Assembly (NCBI GenBank): GCA_037074705.1
Contig: CM073590.1
Location: 115,836,100-115,900,099, forward strand
Reading direction: 5' to 3'
Length of the DNA: 64,000 nucleotides
From: Zhengitettix transpicula
Lineage: Eukaryota; Arthropoda; Insecta; Orthoptera; Tetrigidae
The notes beneath the pieces were generated by a model, which did no database searches, was not told where the DNA came from, and saw nothing but the letters and a program-made list of their open reading frames with translations. Positions 1-9,781 of the stretch are shown here, in pieces; the stretch's first letter is position 1, and each line of letters starts with the position of its first letter. A program made the position numbers and the translations under genes.

Positions 1-944
1 AATTATACAGTCTCAATTGTCTATTTGATTTTAGCTTTCCTTGATAGTTTACAAAAAGATGACCTTTTACTGTAGTTGTTCATACGAGACCTCGACATCG
101 GATTTTGCCTTGTCATTTATTAATAGCCACAATATAGGAAATTTACGGGCAAAATGTTTTACGGTCATATTGAACGGGATCGTCCGAACTGGTGGAGTTA
201 AAGATATTTTCGGAATAAGAATAGTTTTTCCGAAATTGATAAGTTTTTCGGTAACACTGAATAGACATTTTGTAACGTTTAGGTTTCTAATGAGCATAAA
301 ATAGTTGCGTTATATCTCAAGATCGGGGTACACGGTAGGGGTAGTCGTCTGGACAAATATGATGCGTTTGGTCAAGACAGAATATTGTTAAGAAACAAAG
401 TGTCCAGGAGTTTACCCGCGGGAAAGGCGAAAATGACGTGCGATTTTTGGAAAAAAAATAATTTAAACAGTGAAAATATAACTCGTAATTTTTGCAGAAA
501 ATTCTCTTCCTCTTCACATCCAGCGTTTGAAGATTGCTTGGACGTAAGAGCAGCAAATAATATAGACCAGTCAGAGTGGCCCGTTGTAAACCACCGGCTA
601 AGTTAATCCACATACACATATTTTAAGTTGAATCAATTTATGTACCTGCCCAATAATATCAAGTGGCATAATCAAATATTTTTTCTAATATCTTGCCTTC
701 TGCATAAACACGCTGAATATTATTGTCTTACTCTATATATTATTACTAATAAATTATAGTAAAATGTACTGTACATTTACAAAGCGCCATCTCAGGATTC
801 TACTTCACAAGATGACATTTCGTCTAAAGGTGATTTGTTTGAGGGCTTAGAAAAAATGCTGGTTTTATCGGTAAATGACGTTTTATTGACAATCTATGAA
901 AGATCAAAGTCAATTATGAGAATTATTGAAATGAAATAATTTGC
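1..944. other. No gene seen; AT-rich single-copy-looking DNA
   Basis: Only short open frames (100 codons or fewer) occur here. None resembles a known protein and none has exon-like features. No tRNA, SINE head or terminal inverted repeat was found. It ends against the palindromic MITE that follows. Confidence 0.6.
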
Positions 945-963
945 GCCAGATTGAAAATTAATA

Positions 964-1200
964 ATAAGAAAGATAGCCGGTTGCAGACAAAATAAGTGAT
1001 AATATAATTGCACACAACGTTTCTGGGATCGTTGTCCCTTTCTTTAGGTGCTAAGAAGAGCCTAGAGCGACACAACTGCACTCGTCAGTTGACATAAGTT
1101 TTATAGGACTGAAGAAAGGGACAAGGATCCCAGAAACATTGTGCGGTATTTATATTATCACTTATTTTGTCTGTATTTTGCTACCTTTCGTATTATTTGA
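964..1200. mobile_element. Palindromic MITE, family M1 (best copy)
   Basis: Two long arms, about 964-1048 and 1108-1200, are reverse complements with modest divergence. Both contain the words CAGACAAAATAAGTGAT (or its complement) and GTTTCTGGGATC. The spacer of about 60 bases contains AAGAGCCTAGAGCGACACAAC, which recurs in copies at 13.3 and 15.5 kb. There is no coding capacity. I infer a non-autonomous DNA element (MITE/foldback) mobilised by an enzyme encoded elsewhere. Exact ends and a target-site duplication could not be fixed by eye. Confidence 0.75.
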
Positions 1201-1220
1201 GAATTAGTATTAAAATAATT

Positions 1221-3129
1221 TTCGCGTATCCAGTACTCCGCTTGTGGTCTCTTAAATCTGTAATTGTTAAGCTTGTCCCATTTCGCAAATCGAGAAAGGG
1301 TTTGAACTTCTATCCCGTGGTTTCTTAACTGGGTAACTACAGGGTATGTAAGTTATACATACGACTACGCCGGCTGCTCTGTCAACCGCACCGCAGAGGC
1401 TGATTTGGTTAACTAGTCGTAACTTAATTGATTTCTTATTTCCTGTGCTTGTTTAACACGGTGAACTTAAAATCAACACTCAAACTGAGGGATGGATTGA
1501 TACAGTTGCGAAAATCAGTAAGAGAATTATACAACTTCCCTCAGACAGTCATGGCACTAGAAACTACGGCTGTGATGACCGGACCGTGTTAGTTTCTTCA
1601 CTATCTAATATTTATAAGTCGTACCCGAATTGGACTTCTTTCTGTGTGAACTGAGTGTGTCAAGGTTACAAACAAATTAAACATTTATTATATCCTCTCA
1701 TTCTCTGTGATTGAATGCAAGATTTTCTTTATGTATCCGTAATTTGGCCATTGTACGAGATTTTTCTAAACATTGTCTCCAAAGATAAGCGGAGAGATGT
1801 TTAAAGTGGGAAAATTAATTGTTCCCCATACCTGTTATTTTTCATGTCCTGTTCATAAATATCCAAGAATCGGAAAGAAAAAAACCAATATCGTTAGTGA
1901 TATACTCTCGGAATTTAAGCACGTTCCCGTCTTTAACATCGACGAGGGTCGCAGTAGCAGGCGACTCCTTTACGTGAAGAGCCCTTTCTAGTTGTTTACT
2001 CTCCCCCATACATACTGGGGACACGATTTACCCTTCGTTAAGCAGCATTTCTTCAGAAGAGTGCGCCCACACCCCAACCATCACTTTCTGCTAACAATGA
2101 ATTCCACATCGCGACCACAAAAGTCACAAGACTAATGACTACGTTCACGAACCCGTACATTTTTAAGAAAGTCCCTTTCCCACCACGCATACTTCCTAAT
2201 TGCTGTTACACTCACCCAATATTTTGTACTCGCCCAGTAAGACCTGTATGATTGCGAAATCTCTCAATCTCTCTTCAGAAACCTGTTTGTATATGCTTGT
2301 GCCTCTACCTGAGGCTACGCCACCTCAGGCAACGTCCGGGCTTTTAGGTTTACGATCTGTATGAAATATCTTAGACATACAGCACGTGTTTTCCGCTTAC
2401 TGGATTGGACTAGTTGGTTTATTATCGGCGCGGGTATGCGGACATGACAAATTAGATATCGCTATAATCATTCGGAAGGGAAAGGAAGCCCTCAGCTAAG
2501 GCCTAGCCTTTCCAACGTGGCTAAATGTTTTTTGCCAACGAATATATTTCTCTACAGGCCGCGGCTCACTTTCACTCTTCAAATTCCTCGTGCTTAATCA
2601 TTCCCCAGCTTTATAAGGTTTTTCGGATGCAACAATGTTTAATGTCCGGACAATGTTCCTATCGAAACACCCTTTGGTCCTCCTCCAAGAGATTTTCAAT
2701 TATATTTATGTTTAGAAATAGCCATGAAAAAAATTTTTGACGGATATTTTTCAAGAGATTGCTGGTACAGATACTTCTATGGTTTAAAGAAACCGAGACA
2801 AACATCCTAAGACAGTCGCGAGTCGGATACGGCATTGAACGGACATATGAAGTAAGGCGTAAGTAAAATCTAACTTCGATGCTGAAAGTGAGGTTTAAAA
2901 GTACTAATGAGACAAAAGGCGAGATTCGAAATACGATTTGAATGTTTCCAGACTATGCAGAACTCGTAACAGTAATAAGAAATTGTATCCGAATTCAGAC
3001 AGCAGCGCGCATACTGACTAATCCCTGTTTGAATCCAAGTGACAGTTTTCTTAGACGTTCCGATACATAAAATATTAAATATAATCGTCTGAAACGAAAA
3101 CCATGTCCCCATCTTCAGTTCGCGGCGGT
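1221..3129. other. No gene seen
   Basis: AT-rich DNA with scattered short open frames and no recognisable protein. A short imperfect inverted repeat (CCTGAGG ... CCTCAGG) lies at about 2308-2329. No SINE, LTR or microsatellite was recognised. Confidence 0.5.
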
Positions 3130-3860
3130 GTGAATGGAACAACGTTCGGTAAGCCTCCCGCACCCCACCCCGTTTCCACAACACCCCTGACAGTTTGCTA
3201 GCGGGTATATATTGCCCCACCTCCAAAGCCATAATTTATTAGAAATGGATAACATTACGCGAAAGCCAACTACAAAAATATGTAAATGTATCTGTACATT
3301 TTTGCCTCGCTCCCGGCGGCCGCTCGTAAATTTTTGCGGGTATAGGACGGGAAAGGGGGGGCAGGGGGGCGGGGGGTGGTCAGAGCGAAGGCTCTTGACG
3401 CCGCTTGCCGATCTGTACATGCTTAAATCATGCAATGGCCGCACCACTTTCTGCCCGCCTGCCTGCCGTAATAAACTATACGCATATACACGGACATCGG
3501 CAGGATCAGGGATTCTGTTGCTTTCATATATTCCCGATGCGAAAATATGATTTAGCACGCAGGCGTTTCCCTCAACTCGAGGGTGGGGCACCATTTTTTA
3601 TCGTCCACCCCACACCTCTCAACCCCGCACTCGTTACAGTAAACCTTCGCAAACTACGAGTAGCCTGAAACATTATTCATGCAATGACTCCCTCTATAAT
3701 TTTTAGCCATAAAATAAATCATCATTATTGCGTGGTACAGGAGAGAGGTGCGGCGGAGGAGCGTGGGCGTAGTGGGCGGGGGTGCTGTCCGTGCGCCCTT
3801 TTCTACGTCATTAGGAGCCTCGGATCCATGAATCCTTATTACCGGTTCGATCCTCGGACG
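3130..3860. other. GC-rich island with a G-run cluster; no gene supported
   Basis: Composition rises well above the AT-rich background, with frequent CpG. Open frames exist on both strands, up to about 160 codons (3115-3594, minus), but their translations are low-complexity and match no family I know, as expected for GC-rich noncoding DNA. The stretch 3338-3379 holds at least four runs of three or more G on the plus strand. A lone box-B-like GGTTCGATCC at about 3846 has no box A partner. The island could be a CpG-rich promoter or first exon, but no TATA box, start context or splice pair decides this. Confidence 0.4.
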
Positions 3861-5373
3861 GTGAAAACTGCATAAATCTTGCGGCAATTAAGGCAAGTGA
3901 AAACGTATTTTCACAGGTTGGTGAGCGATCAGGTACCTAATAGCGAGGAGCAAAAAAGGTAAGCTTACTTAAAAGCTCCTGAAATTGCGTTCGTGGTATT
4001 TCAACAAATTTCTAAATCTGGAATTAACTGACAATGATCATCTGTTGCCCAACAAGGATCTTCACACGTCGTCTCCAACAGGAGTAGACAAACAACGAAT
4101 AATTTAGTTCAGTTTGCTTGCAGACGACGACTAATCGTCGAACCAAATTTTCTCAGAACTATTTGGGTATCAACGTGAGGTGCCTCACCGTCAGTTATGG
4201 TTAATGTTCTTCGCGTAACATTCACACGACTGTATCCAGATAATTTGAGTTCCAGGAACTCTATTATCATCCTAATCGATTACCTTCGGAGCTGCTTTAC
4301 TATAACTGTTCACCGTGATGAATAAATTGAGGGTTATGTCGCGTCGCCCTCTACTCTGATGGAATGAACAGGATTTTATAGTAGCTGCTTCTATACTATT
4401 AGGTTCCCGTAGTGTCATTAGTCAGAGCGGTTTGAAAGAAGTATAAGAAAACTGACAAAGATGGCAGCTCAAGCCATTGAAGCGTTGGATTTTAAATTTT
4501 TCATTGACCCAGGTTAAATCTCCGAGAACTTTTTATACATAAATTAAGTCGGGAAAGCCTTCGTTGTTTAAGAAAATTAAGATTTTCGAGTCCAGGTGGA
4601 AACAGTTGCGTTCCAACTCAACTTACTGAAATTGATTTGTGATATGGGGTAGTAATTAGCACCTTGGCGATATGCGCAATAAATTAAACAAAGTCTTTTG
4701 ACCGAGGTCATTCCTTAAAAAGTTAAACGAGTTAAAAAATTAAGGCAGATGCGACACACTATATGTCTGAAACATTTTAATCTAAATTTCGCAAAATTAT
4801 TTGTACGTTTAAGTTATGGAACTTCAAAAAAAATGTTAAAATAAGCACAAAGGTGTATAAATTGTAAAAGAATTCAGAGCAACCCAATTGCCCCTTCCCC
4901 GGGGTATTTGGTTCTAATATTTTTTATTTCCGACACAATAAATTTCTAGACGACGAAGATTTGTAATCCACAACTCGAATGTTTGTGCTTCGACCCACCG
5001 AATAGACTCTGCTACAGGAAATAAGAACTTGATTGTCACTCTCTCTCTTCATTAAGATTTGGATAGTCATCGTCAATCTGTCTCGTCACTTGAGAAGATT
5101 AGGAGGGAGTTCATGATTACATTAAAACGGATGTGCTGTCTTCAAAATCGATTGCTAAACGATCGTCATTAGCCATATCGAAGAAAAGTCCAATGTAAAC
5201 TATTATTTAAATAATTGAATCATATCAAAAATTTGGGTGCGATGTTAGGAAAAAAAAGTTTTTTTCAGTAATAATACATCCGAGGGACTTTTAAATTATA
5301 TTATCAATATTTTAATTTAAATATGTGAAATTTGGTTTATATATACCATCTACATTTTTTTATTGACTTAATT
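3861..5373. other. No gene seen
   Basis: AT-rich sequence with only short open frames. No repeat family found elsewhere in the window was recognised here. Confidence 0.5.
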
Positions 5374-5548
5374 GTCAACAGCTCAATTATTATCGACTCA
5401 TTATGTGAACTCAATTTATCTTGTCCGGGGACTGATTTGACGCGAGTATCTCTCACGTTTACAAACATCAATGCCCTTGACGGGATTCGAACCCGGGACC
5501 TCTGTGATGCGAGGTCACGCTGGCCCCTACACCACAGGAGGTCGGGAA
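5374..5548 (-). mobile_element. tRNA-derived SINE, family S1 (best copy)
   Basis: Read on the minus strand, the head (about 5548 down to 5475) begins near GACCTCCTGTGGTGTAGGGG, which contains an RNA polymerase III box-A-like TGGTGTAGGGG. About 40 bases later comes a perfect box B, GGTTCGAATCC. The segment around CTCGCATCACAGAGGTCCC resembles the anticodon arm of a tRNA (other copies read CGTAACACAGAGGTCCC, suggesting tRNA-Val), but the acceptor stem does not close, so it is not a functional tRNA. The body (GTGAGAG..., then AGTCCCCGGACAAG) and the tail (GTCGATAATA...AGCTGTTGA) recur in the copies at 9.6, 25.6 and 30.3 kb. SINEs are transcribed by Pol III and move using a LINE reverse transcriptase. 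No flanking duplication was found by eye. Confidence 0.85.
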
Positions 5549-6286
5549 CATTTTTCTTAAAATCCACAATACAAAATTTATGTTACTTTATTATAATAAA
5601 GTCGATACTTTTTGTAGAAATTTTTGTAACAAGAAAAAAAGATAAATTATATCTTGTTTTAATTTTGAAAGTTTAAAAGTTAAAACGCGAAACATTTCGT
5701 TAGATTTTATTAGATTTGTAAAATAATATTTTTCCTAGTATCAGATGGGCAACCTGCAAAAAACTAATGTTGTAACTGCGCTCGGCGATAAACAGTTAAT
5801 GGAAGAAACTTTATCCATGTCTGAGTAACAGTAAAATATGGAGGATGAACGTTGTTACAGCTCTCGTGTTTTGGAGGCATGTGTCGTAGTAAGGCCAAAT
5901 TAATTATTTCTTAGCCATCAATTAGCAGAATAATAAGTAACTAAGACAGTTTTAGTATCAATTTAACAGAGAATAAGTTACTCGACGGGAATGTTTCCTG
6001 AATAATAAATATCGGAAAATAATTTTGATTTTGAAAGGACTTTACTTGAGATTTTCCGTTCTATGTATGGCTAACAAGAAATATCACAGAGCGGAGACAA
6101 CTTTGTCTCCCAAGTAACACTGAAGTCAGTGTGCGATCCACAGTTCCGCAAGACTCATTCCTCGTCTGTCGTTGAAGACGTGTGCAGTTCCAAAAGTTTG
6201 TTTGAAACTTTCGTCCTCCCTCATATGTTGTTCTCTATTGAAACAACTTCCATTGAGAAACAAGACAACAGATAATTCGAAAAATA

Positions 6287-6288
<2 letters not shown>
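5549..6288. other. No gene seen
   Basis: AT-rich DNA between the SINE and a (TA)n tract. No supported coding region or recognised repeat. Confidence 0.5.

Positions 6289-6335
<47 letters not shown>
6289..6335. repeat. (TA)n microsatellite
   Basis: About 23 uninterrupted TA dinucleotides. It reads through as a Tyr-Ile repeat in one frame, which is an artefact and not a protein. Confidence 0.97.
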
Positions 6336-6339
<4 letters not shown>

Positions 6340-6769
6340 TGTCTACAAATTTCAAATTTAGACCAGTATTGATTTATTCAGAATCCGGGAACTTATGTTA
6401 TCTAATTAAAGCGAAAATGAAGGAATTTTGAGCAGGCTTTGTTATGTTAAGCTGGCAGACCTGGCGACACCTCAGCACGTATGCCTCTTTGTGTGGCACG
6501 CATGCGCCGCGTTCATTTCGAGCTGAATCGAACGTTAATTGAGTGATAGCTTGGTGATTCATCAGCCTCCGAATTCAAACTAAACCTCCCCCATCCTTTC
6601 CCGCCTTTCCGTATCTTCATTCCGATCCCTCTCCACTTGCTCTCTACATAAAATCCTCTTTTATATAAATCTTTTTTTACCGTAAAAATTAAAAACCCTT
6701 TTTACCTATTAAAGATATAAAGAACTAGTACACTAAAAATTCAATTGAAAAAAGTGCGAGATATTTTTG

Positions 6770-7262
6770 TCGATTGAAGAGGAGGGTGGCAGGGGTTGGG
6801 GGGTTTGTAAGGCGAGAGAATTGTGACGGGGGGTGATTCGTTTTTGTTCTCGTAACTGATTTTTCGAGCACATACATAAAAAAATAAAAAATGGAAAAGC
6901 TCGCCCCCTTCCCACACCCCCGTACTGCTCCACATGCAGACAATAGATGTGTGGTCCTGTATTCTCATCGAGTTCGCTTGGACTGGATTGGAAAAAAACA
7001 GATAGGAGGTGGGGTGGGGGTCGTTAGCAGCCGTGGGGAGGGGCACAAAGAGAAAGAGAGAGAGAGAGGAGAGGAGAGCAGAGCAGAGCAGAGGGGCAGT
7101 GCGCTGCAACCGTTGATTAGGAGCGAACAAGGGTGGCGTGTAGTAATGAGACTGGATTATAATTATGATAATGAATTTTGAACCAAGCACGTTCGCGTCA
7201 CGTGTTGGCCATGGTGAGGGATATGGGGTGTGGGCGGGGGAGTTCAGAGGGGTTACTTAGTA
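6770..7262. repeat. G-rich and GA-rich low-complexity tract
   Basis: Contains several G runs on the plus strand (6777-6835 and 7004-7045). These are followed by an almost pure purine block at 7045-7100, made of AAAGAG, AG and GGAGA units and three AGAGC repeats. Open frames on both strands follow from the absence of stops in skewed sequence. The purine block could form triplex (H-DNA), and the G runs could form quadruplexes. No gene is supported. Confidence 0.7.
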
Positions 7263-8049
7263 CAGTCGGAGTTTTGCAGCAAGGTCCGAAAGAAAATAAG
7301 AGCAGCATTTGCAGTCTCACCTCGAATATTACTCATTGGCGACGGTGTTTTCTGAATACGAAACGCATTACTCTCAATGTTACTGTCATAATAAGAAATG
7401 TCTTTTCTTCTACATCCCCTCTAACTAGTTCAAAAGAAAGTCACTTCACTCCACACCGCAGTCGCATATTCCTAAGATTCTCCAATAACTCTACATTAAC
7501 ATTACATCCAACTTCTTGAACTTTTCCAGTGTCCACGCTTCCCTTCAATACAATCTGACCTCCATTCATACGGCTTAAACTTCCGGAATTCATTGTTCGA
7601 GAACAAAAGATCCTTCCTCGCGTAAAATTGCTTTTGTTTATGCAATCCTCCCCCTCACGACTCATTTTCTGCGAGACGAAGATGTCAAAAGATCAATTGT
7701 ATCACGTCTAATCTTTTTGTCTCCTTTCATTTAAAGCCACTCCCCAGCACATTGTCAGTCGGATCACACACAACTTCAGTTCCAAAACATTTCAACAGTT
7801 TCCTTTACAAAAGACGACATTATTTCATAAAGACATTCAAGTGAATTAAATCAATTACAAATCAAGATTAGTTTCTGAGATGTTTCATATTAAACATCAT
7901 ATGCATTCAGTTAGCGTGAAACATGACACTCTACAATTACGTCTAGATAATTCAATTTCTTTGATACTTTACTTCGGTATTATCTGTGAATTTAGGTTAA
8001 TATCCTTGCACTGTTTTATTTAATATTCAATACCTTTGTTTTCACAAGC
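7263..8049. other. No gene seen
   Basis: Pyrimidine-biased stretch at 7300-7800, then AT-rich DNA. The short open frames here match no family I recognise. Confidence 0.45.
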
Positions 8050-8088
8050 CTGATGAGGGTACGTACGCATTAAGATCGAAACATGTAG
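8050..8088 (+). ncRNA. Hammerhead-like core, degenerate solo copy
   Basis: Reads CTGATGAGGG, then 18 bases, then GATCGAAACATGT. The flanking CTGATGA and CGAAAC match the conserved strands of a hammerhead ribozyme core, but the stem II sequence between them pairs poorly. It resembles the right arm of the foldback at 58.8-59.1 kb. It is probably a dead repeat fragment and not an active ribozyme. Confidence 0.3.
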
Positions 8089-8123
8089 TTTTTAATTAAT
8101 TCAAGTTTTATTTATTCGATATA

Positions 8124-8162
8124 TATGTGTGTGGGCGCGCGCGCGTCTGTGTAAGAGAGAGA
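8124..8162. repeat. Compound dinucleotide repeat (TA/TG/GC/GA)
   Basis: A run of TA, then TG, a GC repeat (GGGCGCGCGCGCG), and finally a short GA run. The alternating purine-pyrimidine segment is the type that can adopt Z-DNA. No gene context. Confidence 0.8.
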
Positions 8163-9605
8163 ATTCAAGGGTTATATATAATAATTCTTTGAGACACCAG
8201 TAACAAGATCATTTTTTTAAATAAATTTGAATAAAAATGGAAAATTTTGTTAATTTTTGTATTCTTTTGATTGTAGTTCCATTCGTATTTGAAAAAAAAT
8301 TCGTCACACCAAACTATCTGTACGTAATTATTTTATACGTCATCGACTTTAATGCATTCAAATTAACTAAGCTAGTATGATTACTATTCGTACATAGATT
8401 CCGTAATTTCTGTCGGTTAACATGCAGCATATTTGTATTTTCCTTCTATTTTTTACTGTCCGAAGAACAGTTGATTCCAAGCTCTCTTTGACCTCATCCT
8501 TCATAGTCGACGGAAGTAATTGTTTCCCAGGTAGAGAATTAGTAAAATTATATTTCTTCAAGGAAGTCATTATTCAGCTCGAGAAACTTATCACTTCTGA
8601 CCTTTGAATTCGTATTACTGTCCGTTTGAAGCACAGGATTTTGTATTACTAAAATATTTATTGCTGTTGAATGTTCGAGAATCGGGTAGAAGAAAAATTC
8701 GACGCAGGTGTAAAGTAGATTAAGAATCGCGTGAAACCAGTTACACATATTGCTGACGACATAAAATGTATGAATTATGGCCTAGTTAGTATATTTATTT
8801 AAGTGCTTAGTAAATTTCTTGTTGAGGGCCAGTTCTCTTTATTGTCCGAGGGTACCCAATGAGATTCACGTTCTTCCGGAAGGAATTCGAAACAGGAACC
8901 CTACAGCAGCGCGCATCCGTCTTGCAGAAACTGATATATGAGTATGTCCGCAGCTACACCAACAACATTATCTGTAAAGTCGTTTCAATTGGAACTGCAA
9001 ATGCGGCACACGGCATAAGGCACATAAATTACGTAGCATTTCCCCGGCCCCCTTCCCCTCCTTCCCGCAGTCCCGCGAACGCACAATTTTTCCAACGCAA
9101 AAAAAAAAGGTACGTTTATCATATTGTGTGGTCGGTAAAAACGATACATAAATTATCAATACGCCAGTGACACGGCGGACGCGTAACCCGTGCATAAATC
9201 ATTGTAAGTGAGCCGTCTCGTTGCTTACGAACGCCGGACCCCGAATTTTATGCGAGTTGACATGGTGTCGCGTCTAGGTGGCAATTGGAAATTGCGTCTG
9301 GCAGGCCGCATCTGGCGAGAATATAGAAATACATATGCACAATGCTGCGGCTGCTTCCCAGTTGAATAACGTCCGTTTAAATTCTGCATAGAATTTAGGC
9401 TTTTGGCCTACGAAGTGGCCAACAATTTATCAAACCTCGTTATGCGGAACGTAATTGTAGTTTCGCATTTCTTTAATTCTACGTGCTTGATTGTCGTTTC
9501 TCCTCAACAACATATTGTCTGAATAATCAACGGCATTGAAATTAATGTGTTTTGGATTTATCTTCAAGAAGTCTCAAGGAGTTTTTTAATATTATTTTTG
9601 TCTCA
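8163..9605. other. No gene seen
   Basis: AT-rich, with a moderately GC-rich patch at 8990-9330. No recognised protein, RNA gene or repeat family. Confidence 0.45.
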
Positions 9606-9781
9606 TCAACAGCTATGATCATTAGCGACTTGCACACATTTTGCATTTCACAAGTCGGGAACTAATTTTGTCGGAGGATTTCGTTATGGGAAGACACATA
9701 ACACAATATCCATGCCCCCGCGTCGTAATTCGAACCCGGAACTTCTGTGAAGCGAGGCAGTGACGCCCCAGGAGGTCTGAA
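9606..9781 (-). mobile_element. tRNA-derived SINE, family S1 (worn copy)
   Basis: On the minus strand it begins near CAGACCTCCTGGGG and has the box-B variant GGTTCGAATTACG. The body contains AAAATTAGTTCCCGAC, as in the 30.3 kb copy, and the tail reads GTCGCTAATGATCATAGCTG. Box A is disrupted by deletion, so this copy is unlikely to be transcribed. Tail homology with the 5.4 kb copy (both run to AGCT...TTGA) fixes the 3' end of the family. Confidence 0.8.

Noticed and set aside
3115..3594. 159-codon open frame on the minus strand
   Set aside because: It overlaps open frames on the other strand, is low-complexity, lies in GC-rich G-run DNA, and resembles no protein family. It is expected by chance where stop codons are rare.
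3836..3856. Box-B-like GGTTCGATCC suggesting a tRNA or SINE
   Set aside because: No box A at the right distance, no cloverleaf pairing, and no similarity to S1 or S2.
5475..5548. Functional tRNA gene at the SINE head
   Set aside because: Box A and box B are good, but the acceptor stem does not pair and the same head recurs with a common body and tail. It is a SINE.
6172..6372. 66-codon frame with a Tyr-Ile repeat
   Set aside because: Produced by read-through of the (TA)n microsatellite.
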